Shown here: positions 25,865 through 34,027 of the stretch, one piece after another
Layout: every line of letters begins with the position of its first letter
Numbering within the stretch: the stretch's first letter is position 1
NCBI RefSeq assembly: GCF_003148825.1
Contig: NZ_QGGZ01000013.1
Coordinates: 62,001 to 126,000, forward strand
Length of the DNA stretch: 64,000 nt
Direction: 5' to 3'
DNA from: Streptomyces sp. CG 926
GTDB taxonomy: Bacteria > Actinomycetota > Actinomycetes > Streptomycetales > Streptomycetaceae
Translations under genes and position numbers: made by a program
The notes under the pieces: model-generated
What the model saw: the letters and a program-made list of their open reading frames with translations, nothing else
What the model was told of the DNA's origin: nothing
Databases searched by the model: none

Positions 25865-25963
25865 GATCGGTTCCTTCACTCCCCGGTGCGGGGCAGGTGG
25901 CGGGTCGGTTGACGGATCACGACTGCATCCGCGCACGCAGGCACGCGCGGACGCGGTGACCGT

Positions 25964-26377
25964 CTAGATCCGCAGCACCTGGAGGGAGTGGAGATCGACG
26001 CCCCGAGCCGTGAGCGGGGCACCGACGGCCGGTCCGGCCCGCGCCGGCGGGCGAGCGGCAGCGGCGCTCTCGCCGGGCAGCGCGACGTCTTCGGGCAGGG
26101 GCAGGATGCTTCCGGGCAGGTGGTGCAGTGCGGTCAGGCACGTGTCGCCCGGCCGGTGGTCCACGCAGCCTTCGACGCTGCCCGACGTGTCGGCGTTCTG
26201 GACCGTTGAGGCGGTGGAGGGCATACCCCAACCCGCTCCGGCGGCGGGTGGAGGTCCGGACCGGTGGCACACCGTCACGGCGAGCAGGAGTGCGGCGACG
26301 CAGCACATCCAGCTCAGCAGTGCGCGCAGCCGCAGGCCCGTGGAGGGACGCGGCAGCGGTGACGGGGTGCTCGTCAT
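25964..26377 (-). CDS. Small membrane-anchored Cys/His protein (third copy of an architecture)
   Basis: This 137-residue product has a Pro/Ser-rich basic start, one membrane segment with cysteines (LSWMCCVAALLLAVTVCHRS), and an extracytoplasmic part with VEGCVDHRPGDTCLTALHHL and the end VDLHSLQVLRI. Architecture and end resemble the proteins at 18271 and 19089. It lies between DUF3105 and DUF3093 genes on the same strand. No named family and no enzyme motif; a metal-binding exported peptide is a guess from its Cys and His pattern. Confidence 0.6.
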   Translation of the reverse strand: MTSTPSPLPRPSTGLRLRALLSWMCCVAALLLAVTVCHRSGPPPAAGAGWGMPSTASTVQNADTSGSVEGCVDHRPGDTCLTALHHLPGSILPLPEDVALPGESAAAARPPARAGPAVGAPLTARGVDLHSLQVLRI

Positions 26378-26430
26378 GGTGGGGAGATCCTAGGTGGACG
26401 GGGCGGGCAGCGCGGGTCGGCGACCGCGAT

Positions 26431-26892
26431 TCACAGCTTTCGGGTGCTGTCCAGGGCGTCGGCGAGGGCCTGGGGCGTCCGGGTGGACAAGTAGACGTAC
26501 GGGGTGGGGTCCTCCGGGTCGGTGTTCTCGATCCGGACGGCACCGCTGATGTAACTGCGCATCAGGAGGTGTGCGCGGAGGTCGGCCTTGTACGTGCGCC
26601 AGGCGCGCGCTTCCTCCCCGTCGAGGACTTCCACGCGGCCGAGCGCCGTCAGCGGGATCCTGGCCTGGTCGGCGACCAGCAGCTCGTTCGTGACGCGGAT
26701 GCGGGACGAGCCCTGGGCGCTGACCCACATGCAGGCGATCAGGGTGCCCACGATGAACCCGCCGAGAGCGGCGAGGCCACCGTAGGGCATGACGATGAGT
26801 GCCATGGAGAATCCGGCGGCCACGGCGATCAGCCACCAAGTGCGCGGCGCGGTGAGCCGCTCGTCGTAGGTGAGAGGGGCGGGTGAGGTCAT
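26431..26892 (-). CDS. DUF3093 membrane protein
   Basis: This 153-residue actinobacterial protein starts YDERLTAPRTWWLIAVAAGF, the usual opening of DUF3093 proteins. It has two adjacent membrane segments and a cytoplasmic beta domain (RVEVLDGEEARAWRTYKADL, YISGAVRIENTDPEDPTPYV). The function is unknown. GAGGAA precedes ATG 26892. DUF3093 genes are usually chromosomal housekeeping-type genes in actinomycetes, so a copy inside a metal island is slightly unusual. Confidence 0.88.
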   Translation of the reverse strand: MTSPAPLTYDERLTAPRTWWLIAVAAGFSMALIVMPYGGLAALGGFIVGTLIACMWVSAQGSSRIRVTNELLVADQARIPLTALGRVEVLDGEEARAWRTYKADLRAHLLMRSYISGAVRIENTDPEDPTPYVYLSTRTPQALADALDSTRKL

Positions 26893-26923
26893 GAGGTGTT
26901 CCTCGTCGTGCGGTGTGGGGAGG

Positions 26924-27484
26924 TCACAAGGGCCGGAAGGAGTTGAGGTGCGGGCGGAAGGAGACGGTGGAGCCGGTGCCCAGATCGTGGTACCAGCCGT
27001 GGAGACGAAGGCTGCCGTCCGCCAGCCGGGGCGCCACACAGGGGTAGTCGCTCAGCACGTCCATCTGCTTGAGGACGTGCCGGTGTCCGGCGGCCGTGAA
27101 GTCCCCCGTGAGCGCTTCCCCTTGGCGGGTATGGCCTGCGGAGACGTCGACGACCTCGCAGAGGGAGTGGCCGAGGACCACGATGTCGGTGATCCGCAGC
27201 GTGGCCACGGCGTACTCGATGGTCAGGGCCTCACCCGTGTGCTGCTCGGGATCGAACCGGGGGACGAGGCCGCCGTGGGTGCGCAGTTCCAGGACCTCGC
27301 CCGGGCCGCTGCCCGTGATGAGCGAGGGGAGCAGGCGCGCATCGGAGCAGGCGATGAGCATGGCCTTGGGGCGCTGGCCGTCTGCCGGGTCCGTGAGCGG
27401 AACCCGCAGGGCCGCGGCGCGGGCCCGGTAGGTCCGCGTCCCCTCGACGAGCGAGTCGACCGGCAGGCCGTCGGGCCCGCTCAC
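26924..27484 (-). CDS. Second beta-class carbonic anhydrase
   Basis: The 186-residue enzyme keeps the beta-class zinc site: CSDARLLPSLIT (Cys with the Asp-Arg dyad) and VVLGHSLCEVVDV (His, Cys). It differs from the first copy in HSLC versus HSHC and in a shorter N-terminus. GTG 27484 overlaps the stop of the 42-codon gene (GTGA), placing it last in the copC, copD-ctaG, small-gene operon. The end SFRPHLNSFRPL matches the typical terminal helix. Why an anhydrase is co-translated with copper genes is not obvious from known pathways. Confidence 0.9.
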   Translation of the reverse strand: MSGPDGLPVDSLVEGTRTYRARAAALRVPLTDPADGQRPKAMLIACSDARLLPSLITGSGPGEVLELRTHGGLVPRFDPEQHTGEALTIEYAVATLRITDIVVLGHSLCEVVDVSAGHTRQGEALTGDFTAAGHRHVLKQMDVLSDYPCVAPRLADGSLRLHGWYHDLGTGSTVSFRPHLNSFRPL

Positions 27485-27609
27485 CGGACGGGCCGTTCGT
27501 CGATCAGCGCCTTGAACGCCTCGTACGTCGCGGGAGTCGGGACGCGCCGGCCGAGGACGCGCCGCCGACGGGTCGCGGCGACGGCGAGCAGATACCTCTT
27601 GAGCCTCAT
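27481..27609 (-). CDS. 42-residue basic protein inside the copper operon
   Basis: This tiny gene is supported by its position: ATG 27609 overlaps the copD-ctaG stop (ATGA), and its TGA overlaps the next GTG (GTGA), leaving no gap on either side. The product is very basic with an aromatic patch (MRLKRYLLAVAATRRRR, then TPATYEAFKALIDERPVR). GGAGGAATC precedes it. It has no membrane span, Cys or known motif. It may simply couple translation or be a small cytoplasmic partner of the anhydrase. Confidence 0.65.
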   Translation of the reverse strand: MRLKRYLLAVAATRRRRVLGRRVPTPATYEAFKALIDERPVR

Positions 27610-29696
27610 GATTCCTCCACCTCTGCTCCCCGGGCCGTACGGGCCGTGTGTGGTGGGCTCGCCGTGCCACCCGAGCGGGTGACGGCAGCCCGGAGTCGGC
27701 GATCCCGTGCGTGGAGACTCGCCAGGTAGGCGTTGTACGCCGCCAGAGGGTCACCGGAGTCGCCGCGGTCGATCCGCCGGTCGACGCGGCGGGCCTCGCG
27801 GCGATCGGAACGGACCCACTGCGCGGCCAGGATGATCGTCGTGATCAGCACCGGAATGTCACCGGTGGCCCAGGCGATCGCCCCGCCGTTGTACTGGTCC
27901 TGCGCGAGGTCGGGCCCCCACGTACGGCCGACCGCATTCCACCAGCCGGCGCCGATGATCGCGGTGGAACTCATCAGGGAGATGCTGAACCACGAGTGGA
28001 ACGGCATCGTCAGCATCAGGACGAAGAGCCGGCCCAGGTGCGGTGGGCGGCGGGGGCCAGGATCGACACCGATGATCACCCAGAAGAACAACAGCCCGAC
28101 GGCCAGGAAATGGAACAGCATGGCCGTGTGACCGAGGTGGCTGGACATCAGGGTCTCGAACCACGAGGTGGAGTAGACGGCGAACGCGCTCCCGATGAAC
28201 AGCACCCCCGCCACGGCCGGATGCGAGATGACCTTCACGTACCGGCTGTGCAGCAGCCACATCAGCGCCTCGCGCGGCCCTGCAGGCTCGCCCTTGCCGG
28301 CCGACGGCAGGGACCGGAGTGCCAGAGTCGCCGGTGCGCCGAGGACGAGCAGGATCGGGACCGTCATCGCGAGGATCATGTGCTGGCCCATGTGGACGCT
28401 GAACATGACCTTGCCGTACACGGCCAGCCCGCTCATCGTCGAGACGACGGTGACGAACAGGCCGAGCAGCCAGCTGATCGTGCGGCCGACCGGCCAGTGG
28501 TCGCCGCGCGCCCGCAGCCGCCGGACGCCGACCCCGTACAGCACGGCGGCGGCGCCCGTACCGAAGGCGAAGACCGGGTCGAAGTGCCACTGGGTGAACA
28601 GGGGCGTCCAGGGGAATCCGCCGAGCTCGGGCGGCATCGGGAACCCGAGCAGTTCCTCCGTCGGCGAGGGGGAGCCCTTCGCACCGGGCGGCGGCGAAGT
28701 CCGGGACAGGGCCACGGCCAGGCCCATGGCCGCGGCCATCACCAGCACCTCACCCGCGGCGAACCGCAGGAACGGACGCCGGGTGCCGTCGGCGATGGCC
28801 GGGAGGGTCCGGCGGCGGTGCCACCATCCGACGGCTCCCAGGATCAGGAGGGCGGCGGTCTTCAGCAGCACCATCCGCCCGTACCCGGAGGTGAACCACG
28901 CGGCCGAAAGCGGCAGCCGGACCAGGGCGTTGACCAGTCCGCTCGCCGCGACCGCCAGGAACGCCCCGCCCGCCAGCGGGCTGAAGTGCCGTGCCGCGAC
29001 GGCGGCACCCTCCGTGCGGTGCACCGCGGCGGCCAGGACGAAGAGCAGGCCGCCGACCCAGACGGCGACACCTGCCACGTGCAGGGCCAGGCTGGTGACG
29101 GCCGCGTCATGGTTCCCGGCGGCGGCCGAGTGCCCCGTGAACGCGGGAGGCAGGACGGCCGCGACCGCGAGGACGAGGGCGAGGCGCGCCCACCGGACGG
29201 TGGTGACGCCCGGGCACAGCGTCGCCAGGGCCAGCCCGGCCGCCGCCATGGCCGCGTAGGAGCGGCCCTGCGCCGACGTGAGGGCGAAGTCCGCCACCAT
29301 CGCCGGGTCGAGGACCGCGGAAACGGGCCGGGCGAAGAGGTCGGACAGCGTCAGGACCAGCAGCGCGACGGAGGAGACCGCCCACAGACCGGCCGCGACC
29401 GCTGCCGCCGTGAGGTACGGCATCCGGGACGGGCCGAGGCCCCGCCCGCCGGGCAGCAGTACCCCTGCCAGGAGGAGAGCGCCCACCGTGGCCACCGCGG
29501 AGATGTCGGCGGTGACGCGCGCGAGGGGGAGCCCCCAGGAGGTGAGCGGTCCGGCGTCCTCGATCCCGGGAACCTGCTGCGCGGTGGAACCGGCCGCCCA
29601 CAACCCGAGCAGGGTGACGCAGAGGGCCAGGACCACCGGAGCCAGGAAGAGCAGCGGCAGCCGCCGACGGCTGCCGGTCACGACGTCAGCCGTCAC
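27606..29696 (-). CDS. CopD / CtaG-type copper import and cytochrome oxidase assembly fusion
   Basis: The 696-residue protein has about fifteen membrane helices in two modules. The first (to residue 330) is CopD: SLALHVAGVAVWVGGLLFVL and the FSPLAGGAFLAVAASG helix. The second is CtaG/Caa3_CtaG: WTPLFTQWHFDPVFAFG, MFSVHMGQHMILAMTVPILL with the conserved His-x2-x2-Gln-His, FETLMSSHLGHTAMLFHFLA and FHSWFSISLMSS. Such fusions bring copper to cytochrome oxidase. GTG 29696 follows GGAGGG and lies 11 bases inside the copC gene, so the operon is copC, copD-ctaG, small gene, carbonic anhydrase. Confidence 0.92.
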   Translation of the reverse strand: MTADVVTGSRRRLPLLFLAPVVLALCVTLLGLWAAGSTAQQVPGIEDAGPLTSWGLPLARVTADISAVATVGALLLAGVLLPGGRGLGPSRMPYLTAAAVAAGLWAVSSVALLVLTLSDLFARPVSAVLDPAMVADFALTSAQGRSYAAMAAAGLALATLCPGVTTVRWARLALVLAVAAVLPPAFTGHSAAAGNHDAAVTSLALHVAGVAVWVGGLLFVLAAAVHRTEGAAVAARHFSPLAGGAFLAVAASGLVNALVRLPLSAAWFTSGYGRMVLLKTAALLILGAVGWWHRRRTLPAIADGTRRPFLRFAAGEVLVMAAAMGLAVALSRTSPPPGAKGSPSPTEELLGFPMPPELGGFPWTPLFTQWHFDPVFAFGTGAAAVLYGVGVRRLRARGDHWPVGRTISWLLGLFVTVVSTMSGLAVYGKVMFSVHMGQHMILAMTVPILLVLGAPATLALRSLPSAGKGEPAGPREALMWLLHSRYVKVISHPAVAGVLFIGSAFAVYSTSWFETLMSSHLGHTAMLFHFLAVGLLFFWVIIGVDPGPRRPPHLGRLFVLMLTMPFHSWFSISLMSSTAIIGAGWWNAVGRTWGPDLAQDQYNGGAIAWATGDIPVLITTIILAAQWVRSDRREARRVDRRIDRGDSGDPLAAYNAYLASLHARDRRLRAAVTRSGGTASPPHTARTARGAEVEES

Positions 29697-30294
29697 GGCG
29701 GGCCCTCCGGCGGCGCCCGACGAACACGGCGGCTCCGGCACCCGCGACGATCACGGCGCCCAGGGCCGCCACCGTGCCGTACCCGCCCGACGACGCCACG
29801 GCTCCCGCGCCGTCCGTGGAGGCGGGCCCGGCGCTCGGGCTGTCGGCGGTGGGCCCCGCCGAGGGCGACGCGGGACCGGCCGGCGCCGCAGGTGAGGGGG
29901 CGGCCGCGCGCAGGGTGAACGTGTAGGAACCGCTGACGGGATGACCGTCTGCGGAGACCACCCGGTAGCCGACGGTGTACGTACCCGAGGGCAGCCCGGG
30001 CTTGACCGGCAAGGACGCGGTCCTGCCGGACACCTGGGGATCGCCGGCCGCGGCGGGGCTGCCGTCCGGCCCCGTCAGTGCGACCTTCGCGTACTCCTGC
30101 GTCATCTCGTCGCTGAAGGTCAGCCGGATGTCCGCGGGCAGTGCGTCGAGGGTGGCGCCCTCGGCCGGTGTGCCGGAGGTCAGGTCGGTGTGGGCGGAGG
30201 CGGCCGGAGCCGCGGCCCACAGGAGGGCGGCGCCGAGAGGTACGACGAGGAGGCGGGTCGCCGCACGGGCGACGCGCCGGGAAGGGCGAGGCAT
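29686..30294 (-). CDS. copC: CopC copper-binding protein
   Basis: This 202-residue exported protein has a signal peptide ending ASA, then AHTDLTSGTPAEGATLDALP, placing the Cu-ligand His at the mature N-terminus. IRLTFSDEMTQEYAKVALTG and the second ligand region VSADGHPVSGSYTF follow, then a Pro/Ser/Ala linker and a C-terminal helix with Arg tail (AVIVAGAGAAVFVG, RRRR) that anchors it. It hands extracellular copper to the co-encoded CopD-CtaG protein. ATG 30294 is chosen because it starts the signal peptide directly. Confidence 0.93.
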   Translation of the reverse strand: MPRPSRRVARAATRLLVVPLGAALLWAAAPAASAHTDLTSGTPAEGATLDALPADIRLTFSDEMTQEYAKVALTGPDGSPAAAGDPQVSGRTASLPVKPGLPSGTYTVGYRVVSADGHPVSGSYTFTLRAAAPSPAAPAGPASPSAGPTADSPSAGPASTDGAGAVASSGGYGTVAALGAVIVAGAGAAVFVGRRRRARRDG

Positions 30295-30376
30295 GGGAAG
30301 GAAAGGTCTCTCTCTGGTCTCCGGACGAGCCGGAGCAGGGACGCCGACGTCGGCGGACCGCCCCTCCACCCCGTCG

Positions 30377-31054
30377 TCAGGGCAGGCAGAGACCTCCGCC
30401 GGGCATCGGCCCGGTCAACGTGAGAGGTGCGCGCCACATCGCGGCACGCCGGGACCGGGGCGGCGCCCGGCCCTCGTTCGACCGTGCCACCACGGCGGAC
30501 GGAGGCAGCGCACCGCTTTCCAGCGCACGCAGATCCGTCTTCGGCCCGGTCGTGACGCCGATCCGCGGCCAGACGAACAGCAGCAGGACGCCCAGCGCCT
30601 CCAGGACCGGCTTGCCGCGCCATAGGAGCAGCTCGGTGAGGCCGAACAGCTGCGCGGCGATCACCAGCATGATCACGTGTCCGGACAGGAACACCTCGGG
30701 AGGTATGCCGGCCGCCGAGGCGTGCTCGACCATCGACGCCGGGCCGCTGCCCGCTCCCGCGACGGCCGCACAGGCGCCGGGAAGCGCGTAGGCCGCGTGA
30801 TACGCCAGCTGGGCACCGGTCAGGGCCGCCACCACCTGGCCGTCCGACAGCCGCGCGCGCGTCAGCAGCACCGAACCGGGGACCGCGACCGCGGCCATGC
30901 CCAGCAGTACCGCCCAGCGCGGAGCGTGCCCCTGTGACAGCAGGTGGCCGGCCAGTGGCAGCAGCACGCACAAGGCGGCCAGTGCACCGGCACGCAGCCC
31001 ACGCGCCAGTCCGCGCGCCGGCGACGGAGGCCGGGACGATGCGGTGGCGGACAT
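30377..31054 (-). CDS. Polytopic membrane protein beside copC
   Basis: The 225-residue protein has about five membrane segments (AGALAALCVLLPLAGHLLSQ, AVLLGMAAVAVPGSVLLT, VVAALTGAQLAYHAAYALPG, GHVIMLVIAAQLFGLTELLL, VLEALGVLLLFVWP) and a basic tail. The layout, with AYHAAYALPG-type His in a mid helix, resembles the proteins at 11682 and 13665, again next to copper genes. The function is unknown. It lies upstream of copC on the same strand with an 82-base gap, so it may share its promoter. Confidence 0.7.
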   Translation of the reverse strand: MSATASSRPPSPARGLARGLRAGALAALCVLLPLAGHLLSQGHAPRWAVLLGMAAVAVPGSVLLTRARLSDGQVVAALTGAQLAYHAAYALPGACAAVAGAGSGPASMVEHASAAGIPPEVFLSGHVIMLVIAAQLFGLTELLLWRGKPVLEALGVLLLFVWPRIGVTTGPKTDLRALESGALPPSAVVARSNEGRAPPRSRRAAMWRAPLTLTGPMPGGGLCLP

Positions 31055-31175
31055 GGCTGCTGCACTTTCCGGGAGGTGAGCTGGAGACGGCTCCGAGCCT
31101 CCCACGAGGCCGGAGCATCTCGCAGGGTATCCCGGAGGGACCGGCAGCCTTTCCAGGGGTGCACGGAGACCTCAT

Positions 31176-31214
31176 ATCAACGTCCATTAGTCTGTTGATT
31201 CGAAACCTGAGGTT
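31176..31214. promoter_or_regulatory. Two AT-rich dyads in the divergent promoter before the thiol-relay genes
   Basis: ATCAAC (31176-31181) and GTTGAT (31194-31199) form an inverted repeat with a 12-base spacer, directly followed by AACCT-G-AGGTT (31204-31214). In GC-rich DNA such an AT-rich patch between divergent genes is a likely promoter/operator. Which regulator binds is unknown; the nearby CadC-like sensor is one candidate. Confidence 0.45.
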
Positions 31215-31268
31215 CCGGGAGCGCGTCTGCCCGGTCCGGTCGTTCCCCTCCTCCCATTGACGGGTGTC

Positions 31269-31937
31269 ATGACGAAGAACGTGAAGATTTCGCTGGTCCT
31301 GGGCGTGGTCGTGCTGGCGGTGATCAGCGGCCTGCTGGTGTTCGGCGCCTCCTCCAAGAAGGACGAAGCCCCGGTGGGCGCGGGCGGCGAAGCGGCGGCC
31401 CGGGCCTCCAAGCTCGTGCGTCCGGACAGCCACCGGCTGTCCACCGCCGAGGACGGCAAGGTCACCGTGGTGGAGTTCCTGGACCTCGAATGCGAGTCCT
31501 GCCGGGCGGCCTTCCCCGACGTGGAGAAGCTCCGTGAGGAGTACAAGGGCCGGGTCACCTTCGTCATGCGGTATTTCCCCATCCCGAGCCACCGCAACGC
31601 CGAGCTCGCGGCCGCGGCCGTGGAAGCGGCCGGCAAGCAGGACAAGCTCGAGGCGATGTACCGGAAGATGTACGAGACGCAGGAGTCCTGGGGCGACCAG
31701 CAGGTCTCGCACGAGAAGACCTTCCGCGGCTTCGCCGAGGAGCTGGGCCTGGACATGGCCCGCTTCGAGAAGGACTGGAAGGACCCGGCGACCGCCGAGC
31801 GCGTCAACAAGGACCGTGAGGACGGCATCGCCCTCGGGGTGCAGGGCACGCCGACCTTCTTCATCAACGGGCAGCGGCCGCAGATCAGGTCGTTCGAGCA
31901 CTTCAAGGCCGCGATCGACGCGGAACTCGCCAAGTGA
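31269..31937 (+). CDS. Membrane-anchored DsbA-family thiol-disulfide oxidoreductase
   Basis: The 222-residue protein has an N-terminal anchor (ISLVLGVVVLAVISGLLVFG) and a thioredoxin/DsbA domain outside the membrane. Its active site is LDLECESCRAAFP (C-E-S-C), the cis-proline loop is VQGTPTFFING, and an alpha-helical insert lies between. It should oxidise or isomerise exported thiols. ATG 31269 is chosen over TTG 31257 because no ribosome site is clear for either and ATG begins MTKNVKISL. Its stop overlaps the VKOR gene (GTGA), and VKOR is the natural partner that re-oxidises DsbA. Confidence 0.9.
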   Translation: MTKNVKISLVLGVVVLAVISGLLVFGASSKKDEAPVGAGGEAAARASKLVRPDSHRLSTAEDGKVTVVEFLDLECESCRAAFPDVEKLREEYKGRVTFVMRYFPIPSHRNAELAAAAVEAAGKQDKLEAMYRKMYETQESWGDQQVSHEKTFRGFAEELGLDMARFEKDWKDPATAERVNKDREDGIALGVQGTPTFFINGQRPQIRSFEHFKAAIDAELAK

Positions 31938-32569
31938 CGACCGTCGCGTCGCGCGCCGGTACCGGGGGCCCCGAAGCCGCTCGGGACGCGGCGGCCGCAG
32001 TCTCCGCCCGGTTCCTGGGCTGGGTCCTGACCATCGGCGGGGCGCTCGGCCTGCTGGCCGCCTTCACGCTCACCGTGGAGAAGATCGCCCTCCTGAAGGA
32101 CCCGTCCTACAAGCCGTCGTGCAGCATCAACCCGGTGCTGTCGTGCGGGTCGGTGATGACCACGCCGCAGGCGGAGGCGTTCGGCTTCCCCAACCCGCTG
32201 ATGGGCATCGCCGGCTTCGCGGTCGTCGCCACGATCGGCGTGATCCTGCTGGCCGGGGCCGAGCTGCCGAAGTGGTTCTGGCTCGGCCTCCAAGCGGGCG
32301 TCACGTTCGGCGTCGTGTTCGTGCACTGGCTGATCTTCCAGAGCCTGTACCGGATCGGCGCCCTGTGCCCGTACTGCATGGTCGTGTGGACGGTCATGAT
32401 CCCGGTCTTCTGGTACACCACCCTCCACGTCGCGGGCCGTCGGGCGCCTTCCGCCCGGTGGCTGCGGGGCGCCACCGCCTACCACGGCGTCGTCCTGACG
32501 GCCTGGTACCTGCTCGTGGTCGTACTGATCACGGAACGCTTCTGGCTCTACTGGAGCAGCCTCGTCTGA
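31934..32569 (+). CDS. Vitamin K epoxide reductase (VKOR) family protein
   Basis: The 211-residue membrane protein carries both VKOR cysteine pairs: the loop pair in KPSCSINPVLSCGSVM and the membrane CPYC of IGALCPYCMVVW. Four to five helices and the conserved NPLMGIAGF segment agree. Bacterial VKOR replaces DsbB, passing electrons from DsbA to quinones. GTG 31934 overlaps the DsbA stop by 4 bases, so enzyme and re-oxidant are made together. Confidence 0.93.
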   Translation: MTTVASRAGTGGPEAARDAAAAVSARFLGWVLTIGGALGLLAAFTLTVEKIALLKDPSYKPSCSINPVLSCGSVMTTPQAEAFGFPNPLMGIAGFAVVATIGVILLAGAELPKWFWLGLQAGVTFGVVFVHWLIFQSLYRIGALCPYCMVVWTVMIPVFWYTTLHVAGRRAPSARWLRGATAYHGVVLTAWYLLVVVLITERFWLYWSSLV

Positions 32570-32611
32570 GGCGCCCCACCCCCGATCCCACCCAGGAACA
32601 GGTCCTGCCCC

Positions 32612-33214
32612 GTGTTTCAGCGTTCCCCCTCCGGCCGTGGCGGCGTGTCGCGGCGTACGGCCCTGGCCGGTCTCGCCGTACTGACCGTGTCGGCGGCCAC
32701 CGGCTGCGGCGCCGGCGACGACTCCGGAAAGCCCGCCGCGGCGTCCGCCGACCAACGGCTGACGAGCACGCCGGCCGCCGAGCGGAATCCCGCCCCGGAC
32801 ATCAGCGGCGAGACCCTCACGGGGGAGCCCGTCGCGCTGGCGGACCTCCGGGGGAAGATCGTGGTCCTCAACGTGTGGGGTTCGTGGTGCGCGCCGTGCC
32901 GGGCCGAGGCCCCGCACCTGCAGAAGGTGCACACCGAGCTCAGGGACCAGGGCGTCGCCTTCCTCGGCATCAACACCCGCGACGGCTCGAAGGAGGCGGC
33001 CCGGGGATTCGAGGAGACCTTCTCCATCACCTACCCCAGCCTCTGGGACCCGGACGGCCGGGAACTCCTCAAGTTCAAGGGCACGCTGCCGCCCTCCGCC
33101 ATCCCCACCACCCTGGTGATCGACCGCCGGGGCCGGGTGGCCGCGCGCGGGCTCAAGGCATTGACGGAAGCCGAACTGCGCTCCCTGATCGACCCCGTGC
33201 TGAAGGAGGGCTGA
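32612..33214 (+). CDS. TlpA/ResA-like thioredoxin lipoprotein
   Basis: This 200-residue product has a twin-Arg-like start (VSRRTALAG) with a lipobox ending AATGC near residue 32, then an AhpC/TSA-thioredoxin domain: GKIVVLNVWGSWCAPCRAEA with the CAPC active site, FLGINTRDGSKEAARGF and the cis-Pro IPTTLVID. It is probably a reductive, membrane-tethered thioredoxin. It precedes ccdA, which would supply its electrons; the pair is the usual arrangement for cytochrome c or copper-site thiol reduction. GTG 32612 is the likely start; the GTG at residue 12 is an alternative. Confidence 0.9.
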   Translation: MFQRSPSGRGGVSRRTALAGLAVLTVSAATGCGAGDDSGKPAAASADQRLTSTPAAERNPAPDISGETLTGEPVALADLRGKIVVLNVWGSWCAPCRAEAPHLQKVHTELRDQGVAFLGINTRDGSKEAARGFEETFSITYPSLWDPDGRELLKFKGTLPPSAIPTTLVIDRRGRVAARGLKALTEAELRSLIDPVLKEG

Positions 33215-33217
33215 GCC

Positions 33218-33970
33218 GTGAACCTGGCCCTCGACGCGAGCACCACGGTCCTGACCGGATCGGTGCTGCTGGCCATACCGATCGCGGCGCTGGCCGGTCT
33301 GGTGTCGTTCTTCTCGCCCTGTGTCCTGCCCCTGGTGCCGGGCTACCTCTCCTACGTCACCGGAGTGACCGGCGCCGACCTCGCGGACGTCCGGCGCGGC
33401 CGCATCCTCGCGGGGACGCTGCTGTTCCTCGCCGGATTCACGGCCGTCTTCGTGTCCTTCGGCGCCGCCTTCGGATACGCGGGCAACACCCTCCTCGAAC
33501 ACCAGGACCTCCTCATCCGTGTCCTCGGCGGTGTGACGGTCCTGATGGGGCTGTCCTTCATGGGGGTCCTGCCGGGTATGAGCCGCGAATGGCGCCTGCA
33601 CCGCAAACCCGCCGCCGGGCTGGCCGGGGCGCCGGTGCTGGGTGTGCTCTTCGGCCTGGGCTGGACCCCCTGCATCGGACCCACGCTCGCCGCCGTACAG
33701 GCGCTGGCGTTCAGTGAGGCCAGCGCCGGCCGCGGGGCCCTGCTGACCGTCGCCTACTGCCTGGGCCTCGGCGTGCCCTTCCTCGCGGCGGGGCTCGCCT
33801 TCCGCAAGGCCATGGGGGTCTTCGCCTGGGTCAAGCGCCACTACCAGTGGGTGATGCGCGCGGGCGGCGCGATGATGATCGCCACCGGACTGCTGATGAT
33901 CACCGGAGTGTGGAGCTCCCTGATCAGCCAGATGCAATCCTGGACCGCCGGCTTCACGGTCGGCATCTGA
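33218..33970 (+). CDS. ccdA: CcdA/DsbD-like cytochrome c biogenesis membrane protein
   Basis: The 250-residue protein has six helices and the two catalytic-cysteine motifs of CcdA: FFSPCVLPLVPGYLSYVTG in helix 1 and LGWTPCIGPTLAA in helix 4. It carries electrons from cytoplasmic thioredoxin outward. A GAAGGAGG ribosome site precedes GTG 33218, 3 bases after the TlpA-like gene. With DsbA/VKOR (oxidising) and TlpA/CcdA (reducing) adjacent, this block controls thiol state outside the membrane next to copper-site assembly genes. Confidence 0.94.
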   Translation: MNLALDASTTVLTGSVLLAIPIAALAGLVSFFSPCVLPLVPGYLSYVTGVTGADLADVRRGRILAGTLLFLAGFTAVFVSFGAAFGYAGNTLLEHQDLLIRVLGGVTVLMGLSFMGVLPGMSREWRLHRKPAAGLAGAPVLGVLFGLGWTPCIGPTLAAVQALAFSEASAGRGALLTVAYCLGLGVPFLAAGLAFRKAMGVFAWVKRHYQWVMRAGGAMMIATGLLMITGVWSSLISQMQSWTAGFTVGI

Positions 33971-34027
33971 CCTGCCGAAGCCCCGCCGTGCGGCCCCCAC
34001 CGCTCCGTACGACCCGAAGGACCCGAC

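Noticed and set aside
31187..34000. 937-codon minus-strand frame opposite the thiol-relay genes
   Set aside because: It mirrors five recognisable genes and consists of Gly/Arg/Glu-rich text without any motif.
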